DNA of 17,000 bases from Chloroflexota bacterium. GTDB lineage: Bacteria; Chloroflexota; Dehalococcoidia; Lucifugimonadales; UBA3495. Made by a program: the position numbers and the translations under genes. The stretch spans positions 1 through 17,000 of the forward strand of contig JADFPM010000024.1 of the NCBI GenBank assembly GCA_022562335.1, given 5' to 3'. Under the pieces are notes generated by a model. It saw only the letters and a list, made by a program, of their open reading frames with translations. It did not search any database and was not told where the DNA came from. How positions within the stretch are numbered: position 1 is the stretch's first letter; each line of letters opens with the position of its first letter. Positions 1 through 7,184 of this stretch are shown in pieces.

Positions 1-901
1 GGTCGCTGGCCCAACCGGTGGCTAGCTGAAGGGCACCCCAGACCAAGGGATAAACTGCCACCAGTGTGGCTATCCGGTTCAGTTCCAAGCCCTGGCTGGC
101 AAAGTACAGGGGGAAGATTCCCCAAGCAACTCCGTCGTTGAGGTTCTTCGCCAGTCCGGCCTGCGTAATCCCGAAGAGGTACGGTTTCCGCCAAGTTACG
201 TCGGCGAAGGCACCCTTCAGAGACGAAGGGACCGATGTGGCTCCTGGACGGCTGGCGTTTTCCAGCGCCAAATATGGGGCGGTGTCGCGGACCAGCAATA
301 CGCTAAAGGCCAGGGCCGTGGCCGAAATGCCAATTCCCAGGTAAAAGGGTTCCGGGCGGAGGCCATAAGCCTCGGCTATGATGCCGGTAAGAAAGGCCAT
401 TGCGGCCAAGGACAGATAGCCCGCCGCCTCGTTGAATCCCAGGGCCACACCACGCCACCTTGGGCCCACCAAATCCATTTTCATGTTGACCGTCATGGAC
501 CAGGTGAGCCCTTGGTTTATCCCCAACAGCACGTTGGCTCCTATGACCCATCCCCAGGAGGGAGCCCAGATCAGTATCAATGGGACCGGGATTGCGAACA
601 GCCAACCGGATATCAGTATTCTTCGACGAGTGAACCTCTGGGTAAGATTGCCGGCCAAGAGGTTCGTTGCCGCCTTGGCAAGACCGAAGGTGGCAATAAA
701 CGAGACAACGGCTGTTTTGGAGGTAATGCCGAACTCCGCCTCGGCCAGGCCGGGAAGAACGGAGCGCTCCATGCCAATCATCCCGCCCACGAAGAGGTTT
801 ACCGTCACCAGCAGGGCGAATTGGCGCCAGTTATCTCCCAAGCTGAGAGTAACTTCCTGCTGAGGGGCGGAAAGTCCAGGAAGCAATCTACCGATTCGCA
901 T
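1..901 (-). CDS. MFS transporter, 3'-truncated by the window edge
   Basis: I translated this minus-strand frame by hand; it runs open for 300 codons from ATG 901-899 to the left edge. The protein alternates long hydrophobic stretches with short basic loops, as in major facilitator superfamily carriers. The loop after the second membrane segment reads GNLTQRFTRRR (about residues 84-94), which resembles the MFS motif A between helices 2 and 3. The visible end, GWASD, looks like the start of the equivalent motif in the C-terminal half, so roughly 60-70% of a usual 400-450 residue carrier is present. The first helix begins near residue 27. An in-frame TAA directly precedes the ATG, which fixes the upstream limit. 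No strong Shine-Dalgarno sequence is seen. Substrate cannot be inferred; efflux is as likely as uptake. Confidence 0.85.
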   Translation of the reverse strand, partial: MRIGRLLPGLSAPQQEVTLSLGDNWRQFALLVTVNLFVGGMIGMERSVLPGLAEAEFGITSKTAVVSFIATFGLAKAATNLLAGNLTQRFTRRRILISGWLFAIPVPLILIWAPSWGWVIGANVLLGINQGLTWSMTVNMKMDLVGPRWRGVALGFNEAAGYLSLAAMAFLTGIIAEAYGLRPEPFYLGIGISATALAFSVLLVRDTAPYLALENASRPGATSVPSSLKGAFADVTWRKPYLFGITQAGLAKNLNDGVAWGIFPLYFASQGLELNRIATLVAVYPLVWGALQLATGWASD

Positions 902-1133
902 TTAACATTTCCCGGGTATTAGCATCAGCATTATCTGGCTCAAGGGCCTGGACAGCGATCCCCCGGTCGGGGACTATGTTCCAGTTCAGTTGGATGAGCG
1001 CTTCATCCGCCTCGAGTAGGAGACGAACACATACGTCGTCGCCTTCTATCGCTCGCCATTGTTTGGGGAATATTAGCGTCGAAAGAGGCAGATTGTCTAC
1101 AACAGCCAGTCGAGGGACCGTTGATGCAGGATC
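888..1133 (-). pseudogene. possible gene relic upstream of the MFS gene, no start codon
   Basis: An 81-codon minus-strand frame runs from just after a TAA (1136-1134) to TAG 890-888 and overlaps the first codons of the MFS gene by 14 bases. The translation looks protein-like and acidic: VVDNLPLSTLIFPKQW near its start and WNIVPDRGIAVQALEP near its end. It has no ATG, GTG or TTG in its first 70 codons. In the same frame, just beyond the TAA, an ATG (MGTSRPPAT) opens a short reading, as if a nonsense mutation had split a gene. No family is recognised. Third-position GC looks lower than in neighbouring genes. Chance remains a real possibility. Confidence 0.25.
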
Positions 1134-1245
1134 TTAAGTTGCTGGAGGCCGGCTGGTACCCATCTTCCCGTTCACATTTTCAGATACAAAACGAAAGAAA
1201 CGCCCCAGCGTTGGTCGGCTGGGACGTCTATTTGTAGCCTGGTGG

Positions 1246-1273
1246 AGACGGGGGAGGGGTGAGCTCCCCGTCT
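1246..1273. terminator. GC-rich hairpin downstream of dnaN
   Basis: AGACGGGG (1246-1253) and CCCCGTCT (1266-1273) form a perfect 8-bp stem around a 12-base loop, about 80 bases beyond the dnaN stop. No T-run follows on the minus strand, so it is not a canonical intrinsic terminator. It could be a factor-dependent terminator or an RNA 3'-end stabiliser. The rest of the 902-1351 gap holds only the possible relic and no other recognisable gene. Confidence 0.35.
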
Positions 1274-1351
1274 ATGAGATCCTGCGGGTCAGGTTCCAGC
1301 AGCTGAGGATGCAATGAGGGATACGAAAGACGGCTAAGATTGTGAAACAAT

Positions 1352-2500
1352 TCACCACTGCACAAACATCGGCATCACCACGTGGAGGTAATCATCCGAG
1401 CCGATGGGTCTGAAGACGCCGGGGCTGGAGGAACTGCTGGTCTCTAGAGCGATCTTTCCCCGTTCCAAGACCGATAGCACGTCAAGAAGGTATCGGCTGT
1501 TGAAGGCGATCTTGCCGGCCTCACCTTCCAGTTCTTCGGCGTCGACTTCGTCTTGGTTGTCGCCGACCTCCTCGGACTTGGCGGAGATGATCACCTTTCC
1601 GGGTGAGTCCCCGTTCTCGCCGGGCATCATTTCCAGGCGAATGATATTGCTGCCGTCCCGGGCGAATATCGAGGCGGTACGTGCCGCGCGCAATAGACTG
1701 GGCAGGTCAAACACTGCCCTGGTCTCATAGCTCTGGGGAATCAATTGCTCATAGTTGGGGAACGTGCCCTGCAGCAACTGGGAAACCAGCTCCACCGTTT
1801 CCGGGCAGCGGACCCGGAACAATATCTGACCCTTGGACGGGGTGATCATCACTTCCACCGGGTCTTCCTGGTCGCCCAGCAACCGGTTCAACTCATTGAA
1901 CGTCTTGGCCGGTACGATGACCTTTATTTCCGATTCCACCGGCTGCATCAAGGCGCCGTGGTGCACCGCAAGCCTAAAGCCATCGGCGGCCGCCAAGGTG
2001 AAACGGTCACCTTCCAGCTTTACCTCCACACCGGTTAGCACCGGCCGAGACTCCTCCGTCGCAGCGGCAAAGGCCACCCGTGAAATGGCGGTTTTGAATA
2101 TCTGGGGGTCGATCTGGGCCGCCAGACCGTCCTCCACCGTGGGCACCGGCGGGAACTCTGAGGCATCCATCCCGTTGATGTTGGCTTGTGCCCGCCCGCA
2201 GGTCACCTTCAGCACGCCGGACCCTTCTTCCAACTCCAGGCCGATATGCTCGTTGGGGAGGGAGTTGATGAACTCGCTGAGCAACCTGGCTGGGACCGTT
2301 ATGGAACCCTCTTCCTCCACCATCGCCCCCACCCAGGTGGTCATGGCTATTTCCAGGTTGGTGGCCGAAAGCTTTAGCATTGATTGGTCTACGGTGAGAA
2401 GCACATTTTGGGTGACGGGCAGGGTTGCCCTGCTGGCTACGGCCCGGCCGACAACTGCCAGTCCCCGGCTGAGGTTTTCTTGGGTGCAAGACAATTTCAT
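1352..2500 (-). CDS. dnaN: DNA polymerase III subunit beta (sliding clamp)
   Basis: The protein forms the ring that tethers the replicative polymerase to DNA in the cytoplasm. With the start at ATG 2500-2498 it begins MKLSCTQENLSRGLAVVGRA, typical of DnaN, and is 382 residues, close to the usual 365-385. A longer frame reaches 2569 but adds 23 residues with no family character. Other family signatures are the mid-protein segments EESRPVLTGVEV and AADGFRLAVH and the C-terminal VVMPM, near the usual MPM(R/K) end. The acidic linker around residues 330-345 (EEVGDNQDEVDAEELEGE) is longer than in E. coli. dnaA, recF and gyrB are not adjacent, so the gene lies outside the classic origin cluster. A weak promoter is proposed at 2613-2641. 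Stop codon is TGA. Confidence 0.96.
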   Translation of the reverse strand: MKLSCTQENLSRGLAVVGRAVASRATLPVTQNVLLTVDQSMLKLSATNLEIAMTTWVGAMVEEEGSITVPARLLSEFINSLPNEHIGLELEEGSGVLKVTCGRAQANINGMDASEFPPVPTVEDGLAAQIDPQIFKTAISRVAFAAATEESRPVLTGVEVKLEGDRFTLAAADGFRLAVHHGALMQPVESEIKVIVPAKTFNELNRLLGDQEDPVEVMITPSKGQILFRVRCPETVELVSQLLQGTFPNYEQLIPQSYETRAVFDLPSLLRAARTASIFARDGSNIIRLEMMPGENGDSPGKVIISAKSEEVGDNQDEVDAEELEGEAGKIAFNSRYLLDVLSVLERGKIALETSSSSSPGVFRPIGSDDYLHVVMPMFVQW

Positions 2501-2612
2501 GTTCAGGGCCCCAAATCTGAAGGATTGGTAATATGGCTCGGTTGCCGGTCTGGATCCGCCTGGACCCATTTACCTGGATTGTTACCGGCGTGACGGTCTT
2601 TGAGTATTGGAC

Positions 2613-2641
2613 ATTATGTCATCCATCAGGCGCAAAAACAA
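2613..2641 (-). promoter_or_regulatory. candidate dnaN promoter
   Basis: On the minus strand TTGTTT (2641-2636) and CATAAT (2618-2613) are separated by exactly 17 bases. The -10 matches the consensus at five of six positions but the -35 at only three. Transcription would start near 2606, giving a leader of about 105 bases. This is the best candidate in the 2501-2879 divergent gap, which holds no convincing gene. Confidence 0.35.
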
Positions 2642-2799
2642 CGTTCCGCACCATCAATTCTCAGAACCGATGGGATTGGATTTAAGTTCCGGCATGGTGG
2701 TTGAGGCATACCGATGGATTCAGTGATAGCTCGGTACGGTTATTATTTACGCAGCGGGCCATTAGCGCTGGATACAGGCGTCAGGCCAGTCTTAGGTTT

Positions 2800-2808
2800 T
2801 GCTATAAT
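2800..2808 (+). promoter_or_regulatory. extended -10 promoter of the alaX-hyuB run
   Basis: TGC-TATAAT (2800-2808) is a perfect -10 hexamer with a TGN extension, which can compensate for a poor -35; none is obvious 17 bases upstream. Transcription would start near 2815, leaving a leader of about 65 bases before ATG 2880. A GGAG precedes that ATG by several bases. Confidence 0.6.
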
Positions 2809-2879
2809 ACCCCAGGCTGGGCCCGTTTATTTGGCCAGGGGAAATGGGATAGGCTCGGCAGCACCCACTGGAGTATTTC

Positions 2880-3593
2880 ATGACCGAGTTGCTTTTCCAC
2901 GACGACAGCTATTTGAAAGAGTTCGAGGCCACGGTGGAAGAGTTGGTGGAAAACGGGGTGGTTTTGGACCGCACCGCTTTCTACATCGGTGGCGGAGGCC
3001 AGCCCGCCGACGTGGGGGATCTGACATCCGGCGACGGGACTTACCGGGTACACCGGGTTGCCCGGTCTTCGGGGAAGATAATACATCAGATAGAAGGCCC
3101 CCTGCCTCTGGCGGGCAGCCGCGTGACCGGCCGTGTCGATTGGGACCTGAGGTACAACCTGATGCGCACTCACACGGCGTTGCACATCCTTTGTGGAGTG
3201 GTGTGGCGGGACTACGGCGCGCATGTGACCGGCGGCGACATGAAGCCCGGGGAAGCCCGAATGGACTTTGAACTGGAGAAAATGACCGCCCAGTTTGCCG
3301 AAGAGATCGAAGAGAAGATAAATCTGGAAGTGGCCGCGGCCCGGGATGTGGTGGCAGCCAAGGTCAGCCGCGCCGAAGCGGACCAAATACCCGACCTGAT
3401 CCGGACCAAGATAAACCTGCTTCCAGCCGGCATCACCGAGGTGCGGACCATCAACATCACGGGCTTGGACCTGCAGGCCGACGGAGGCACCCACGTGGCC
3501 AACACCAGCGAAGTGGGCGTCATAAAGGTGGTGGGCCACGAAAGCAAAGGGCGCATCAACAAGCGCCTGCGAATCGCATTAGCGGAGCAATAG
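2880..3593 (+). CDS. AlaX-type alanyl-tRNA editing protein
   Basis: Stand-alone homologues of the AlaRS editing domain hydrolyse mis-charged Ser- or Gly-tRNA(Ala). The 237-residue protein has the editing-domain layout: an early GGGGQPAD motif (37-44), zinc-binding HTALH (98-102) and DGGTHV (201-206) near the end. In many AlaX and AlaRS proteins the last motif is CGGTH, with the Cys as a zinc ligand; here that position is Asp201. Whether this belongs to a recognised Asp-containing subgroup needs an alignment. The length fits the AlaX-M class. The start is ATG 2880, shortly after a GGAG. It leads a tightly spaced operon; the macro-domain gene starts 17 bases after its TAG stop. Confidence 0.9.
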   Translation: MTELLFHDDSYLKEFEATVEELVENGVVLDRTAFYIGGGGQPADVGDLTSGDGTYRVHRVARSSGKIIHQIEGPLPLAGSRVTGRVDWDLRYNLMRTHTALHILCGVVWRDYGAHVTGGDMKPGEARMDFELEKMTAQFAEEIEEKINLEVAAARDVVAAKVSRAEADQIPDLIRTKINLLPAGITEVRTINITGLDLQADGGTHVANTSEVGVIKVVGHESKGRINKRLRIALAEQ

Positions 3594-3610
3594 GCTCTCT
3601 GGGTCTAGAC

Positions 3611-4144
3611 ATGGACAGCATCTTGATAGTTAGAGATGACATCACCAAACTGCGAGTTGACGCCATCGTCAACGCCGCCAATAATGCGCTGCTGGGCGGC
3701 GGCGGGGTGGATGGCGCTATCCACCGGGCGGCGGGGCCGGAGTTACTTCAGGAATGCCGGGGTCTGGGTGGCTGCGAGACAGGCGAGGCAAAGATAACCA
3801 GAGGCTACAACCTTCCGGCCAAGTGGGTGATTCATACGGTGGGACCGGTCTGGCACGGGGGCGGCCAAGGTGAAGATGAATTGCTGGCCCGTTGTTACCA
3901 AAATAGCCTGGACTTGGCAGCCCAATATCCCATCCGCACCATAGCCTTTCCGGCAATCAGCGCCGGAGTTTACGGGTTTCCCATGCAACGAGCGGCCAGG
4001 ATCGCGGTTGCCGAAGTGCAGTCATACTTACAAGGACACCCAAATTTGGAACAAGTCATTCTGGTGTGCTTCAATGACCAGGCAGACCAGCAGTACTCCC
4101 GCGCGCTGCTGGAACGCCCCGTCCAGCCCCAAACACCGAGCTAA
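3611..4144 (+). CDS. macro-domain protein, O-acetyl-ADP-ribose deacetylase type
   Basis: Macro domains of the YmdB type bind ADP-ribose derivatives and remove O-acetyl or protein-linked ADP-ribose groups. The 177-residue protein matches in length and motifs: NAAN at 21-24 and GGGGVDGAIHRAAG at 29-42. Asn24 and Asp34 correspond to the catalytic Asn25 and Asp35 of E. coli YmdB. The later ISAGVYGFP segment forms the phosphate-binding loop. It begins 17 bases after alaX and ends 2 bases before hydantoinase A, so it is almost certainly co-transcribed. Why an ADP-ribose hydrolase sits with tRNA-editing and hydantoinase genes is not evident. Confidence 0.93.
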   Translation: MDSILIVRDDITKLRVDAIVNAANNALLGGGGVDGAIHRAAGPELLQECRGLGGCETGEAKITRGYNLPAKWVIHTVGPVWHGGGQGEDELLARCYQNSLDLAAQYPIRTIAFPAISAGVYGFPMQRAARIAVAEVQSYLQGHPNLEQVILVCFNDQADQQYSRALLERPVQPQTPS

Positions 4145-4146
4145 CG

Positions 4147-6192
4147 ATGCCAAAGACCGTGGTGGGAATCGACGTGGGCGGCACCTTCACCGACATCGCC
4201 GTTCTGGAAGACGGCCGGCTGACCGTCCATAAACTGCCCTCAACTCCCGGCGACCCATCCCGGGGAATCCTTCAAGGCGTGGCCGATGTGGGCGTCACGC
4301 AAGCCGATTTCGTCCATGGCTCCACTGTCGCCACCAACGCCCTTCTCGAAGGGAAAGGCGGCCGGACCGCGCTGGTGACCACCCTGGGCTTCGAGGACGT
4401 TCTTGAGATAGGGCGTCAAAACCGGGCGGAGTTATACGATCTGAATCTGGAGCGTCCCCCGGCGCTGGCGCCCTGGGAGTTGCGGTTTGGCCTGAAAGAA
4501 CGGGTGGACCACACCGGCGCAATCATCGAAGACTTGACTCCCGAGGCGATAAAAGCGCTAACGGCGCTGGTGGAGGATGCCAAAGTCGACGCCATCGCCG
4601 TATCGTTCCTCTTTTCTTTCCTGAATCCCGCCCATGAAGAGGCTGTGCTGGAAGCCCTGAGTGGTTTGCCGGGTAAACCTTTCATCTCCATATCCAGCCG
4701 CGTCCTGCCCGAGTTCAGGGAATACGAACGCACCAGCACCGTGGTGGTCAACTCCTACGTGGGCCAGATCATGGCCAGTTACCTGGGCGAATTGGAAAGG
4801 TCGCTCGGCCAGGGGGGCCAGGGGTTGCGCATCATGCAGTCTTCGGGAGGCAGCATCACCTCTCGTCTGGCGTCGGAGCAGCCGGTGCGCACCATCCTTA
4901 GCGGCCCTGCTGGGGGCGTGGTGGGCGCTTTTTACACCGGCGTTCAGGCGGGTTATCCAGAGATCATAACGTTGGACATGGGTGGGACCTCCACCGACGT
5001 GTCACTGTGCCCCGGCCAGATAAAAGAGACCACCGGGCAGACGGTTGGCGGATACCCCATCAGCGTGCCCATGATCGAGATCCACACGGTGGGCGCGGGG
5101 GGCGGGTCCATCGCCCGGGTTGACAGTGGCGGCGCGTTGGTGGTTGGACCCCAATCGGCCGGCGCAGATCCTGGCCCGGCTTGCTATGGGAAAGGCGATC
5201 AGATCACCGTGACCGACGCCAACCTCATCCTGGGCAGGCTTATCCCCGATCAGTTTTTGGGGGGCCGTTTGACGCTGGACCGAAAGCGGGCCGAAGACCT
5301 GGCGTCCGGTGTCGCCGCTCAGATCGGCGCCGGGATCCAAGCCGCAGCCCTGGGCATAATCCGAGTGGTCAACTCCAATATGGAACGGGCCATCCGCACC
5401 ATATCCCTGGAAAGGGGATACGATCCGCGCGAATTCACCCTGGTTCCCTTTGGCGGCGCCGGGCCCATGCATTGCTGCGAACTGGCCCAGGAATTGGCCA
5501 TCCCGCGGATATTGGTTCCGGCCCGTCCTGGAATACTCTCGGCGTTGGGCGTGGCCATAGCCAACGTGGTAAAGGATTACTCCCGCACGGTGATGCTGCG
5601 GGGCGGGGACGTGGACCGGGCCAGGCTGGAAGAGGAGTTCTCAGGCATGGAAGGCCTGGCCAGGCAGGAACTGCGCGGCGAAGGATTGCCCGTGGACCAG
5701 ATGGACGTGCGCCGTTTCGTAGACGTGCGCTACGTGGGCCAGTCCTTCGAACTGACCATCGACTATCCCGCTGCTCCTGCTTCCAACCCCAGGCCTGGCG
5801 CTGGAACCAGAACCAGGCGGAGGGACCTGCGTCAGGTCATCGGCGATAGCTTCTACCGGGCCCACCTGCGCCGTTTCGGGTACGCCGACCGGAATCAGGC
5901 GGTGGAGATAGTCAACTTGCGTTTGAAGCTGGAGCTTGAGGTGGACAAACTAGAGCTGACGCCGGAAGCTCCGGGACCGGCCGACCCGTCCACGGCCCAA
6001 ACCGGGGAAGCGCAAGTGGTGTTTGCCCAGGGCGTCACAACGGCCGCCCTTTACCAGCGTGACCGGCTGCACTGCGGCCACCGGATGGTGGGACCGGCCC
6101 TGATCTTGCAGATGGACACCACCATCGTGCTGCCCCCGGAATGGCAGGCGGAGGTGGACCCGCTGGGCAACCTTTTGTTGGAGTTGGCCTGA
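4147..6192 (+). CDS. hyuA: hydantoinase/oxoprolinase subunit A
   Basis: This is the ATP-binding subunit of the N-methylhydantoinase / 5-oxoprolinase / acetone carboxylase family, which usually works with a B subunit on cyclic amides or ketones. At 681 residues it is full length. Family motifs appear in order: GIDVGGTFTD (7-16), HGSTVATNALLEGKG, SGPAGGVVGA, DMGGTSTDVSL, the AGGGSIA and SAGADPGPACYG segments, and VPFGGAGPMH. The N-terminal GGTFTD and central DMGGTSTD are actin-like phosphate-binding loops. It follows the macro gene by 2 bases, so translation may be coupled. Its partner hyuB is not immediately downstream: a 122-base gap and a PIG-L gene intervene. The real substrate is unknown. 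Confidence 0.94.
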   Translation: MPKTVVGIDVGGTFTDIAVLEDGRLTVHKLPSTPGDPSRGILQGVADVGVTQADFVHGSTVATNALLEGKGGRTALVTTLGFEDVLEIGRQNRAELYDLNLERPPALAPWELRFGLKERVDHTGAIIEDLTPEAIKALTALVEDAKVDAIAVSFLFSFLNPAHEEAVLEALSGLPGKPFISISSRVLPEFREYERTSTVVVNSYVGQIMASYLGELERSLGQGGQGLRIMQSSGGSITSRLASEQPVRTILSGPAGGVVGAFYTGVQAGYPEIITLDMGGTSTDVSLCPGQIKETTGQTVGGYPISVPMIEIHTVGAGGGSIARVDSGGALVVGPQSAGADPGPACYGKGDQITVTDANLILGRLIPDQFLGGRLTLDRKRAEDLASGVAAQIGAGIQAAALGIIRVVNSNMERAIRTISLERGYDPREFTLVPFGGAGPMHCCELAQELAIPRILVPARPGILSALGVAIANVVKDYSRTVMLRGGDVDRARLEEEFSGMEGLARQELRGEGLPVDQMDVRRFVDVRYVGQSFELTIDYPAAPASNPRPGAGTRTRRRDLRQVIGDSFYRAHLRRFGYADRNQAVEIVNLRLKLELEVDKLELTPEAPGPADPSTAQTGEAQVVFAQGVTTAALYQRDRLHCGHRMVGPALILQMDTTIVLPPEWQAEVDPLGNLLLELA

Positions 6193-6314
6193 CGGACCAG
6201 GGGAAATCCGCCGGGTATTCTGAAAGTCAGATAGTAGAGGTTGAAAGCCGGCCACTCTGCGGCTCGCAAAGCAACCGGTAGTTTAGAATCCCGCATAGTC
6301 TGAGGAGACTGATT

Positions 6315-7181
6315 TTGGCACTTTCCCCCCAAGACCTGACCCACCTATCGGTCCTGGCCGTCTTTGCCCATCCCGACGACGAGGGTTTCGGCTTCGGTGG
6401 CACCTTGGCCATGCTGGCGGCCCGGGGCGCCCGGATCACGCTGGTGTGCGCTACCAACGGCGACGTGGGCGAGATCAGCGACCCGTCGCTGGCGACTCCC
6501 GAGAACCTGTATCAGGTCCGCCAAGAGGAATTGCGGCGGGCGATGAAGGTTACGGGCGTTCAAGACGTGCGGTTTTTGGGTTACCGGGACTCGGGTATGG
6601 ACGGAACGCCGGATAACGGCCATCCCCGGTCTCTGCACCAAGCACCGCCGGATGAAGTGGTGGCCAAATTGGTCGAGATCATACGAGAAAGACGTCCCGA
6701 GGTGGTCTTTACCCACGATCCCACCGGAGGCTACGGGCATCCCGACCACGTGACGGTCCACCAAAGGACCGTTCGGGCATTCGAGGCCGCCGGCGACGGC
6801 GATGTTCTCAAGGGACAATTGTCAGGGAATCTCCAGTCGTGGACGCCCCAATTCCTATACTATGTTTGCTTTCCCCGCCGTAATTTCCGGAAGATGTGGG
6901 AACGGATGGCCGAACTGGGGATCGAACCGCCGTTCGCCAGCCTGGAGGTTGATAAAATCGGTTCCCCAGACGAGGCGGTAAGCACCACCATAGACGTGAG
7001 TCCTTACGTGGAAACCAAAAGAGCCTCGTTGGCCTGCCACCGGACCCAGATGAACGCCAATGGGCCCTTTTCCCAGTTGCCTGAGGACATGATGCGGGAG
7101 ATCATGAGCACGGAATATTTTACCCTGGCCGTTTCTCAAGGGGATGATGCCGGGTCCGACCTTCTAGCCGGATTGGAGTGA
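6315..7181 (+). CDS. PIG-L/LmbE family N-deacetylase
   Basis: Members are zinc-dependent deacetylases acting on N-acetylglucosamine-type or other N-acyl substrates, such as MshB and BshB. The AHPDDE motif is at residues 18-23 (His19, Asp21, Asp22) and the second zinc-ligand region HPDH at 142-145, the expected arrangement. Length is 288 residues. The start is TTG 6315, supported by GAGGAG-like bases at 6302-6307. The TGA stop (7179-7181) lies 3 bases before hyuB, and a GGAG for hyuB is inside the end of this gene, so the two are coupled. Its place between hyuA and hyuB suggests it deacylates a substrate or product of the hydantoinase; that is inference. Confidence 0.9.
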   Translation: MALSPQDLTHLSVLAVFAHPDDEGFGFGGTLAMLAARGARITLVCATNGDVGEISDPSLATPENLYQVRQEELRRAMKVTGVQDVRFLGYRDSGMDGTPDNGHPRSLHQAPPDEVVAKLVEIIRERRPEVVFTHDPTGGYGHPDHVTVHQRTVRAFEAAGDGDVLKGQLSGNLQSWTPQFLYYVCFPRRNFRKMWERMAELGIEPPFASLEVDKIGSPDEAVSTTIDVSPYVETKRASLACHRTQMNANGPFSQLPEDMMREIMSTEYFTLAVSQGDDAGSDLLAGLE

Positions 7182-7184
7182 TTC

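Noticed and set aside
2501..2569. A 23-residue N-terminal extension of DnaN.
   Set aside because: MKLSCTQENL at 2500 matches the family start; the extension is Gly/Pro/Arg-rich and non-conserved.
2701..2883. A 60-residue frame in the dnaN-alaX divergent gap.
   Set aside because: It spans the extended -10 promoter, has no ribosome site and no recognisable features.
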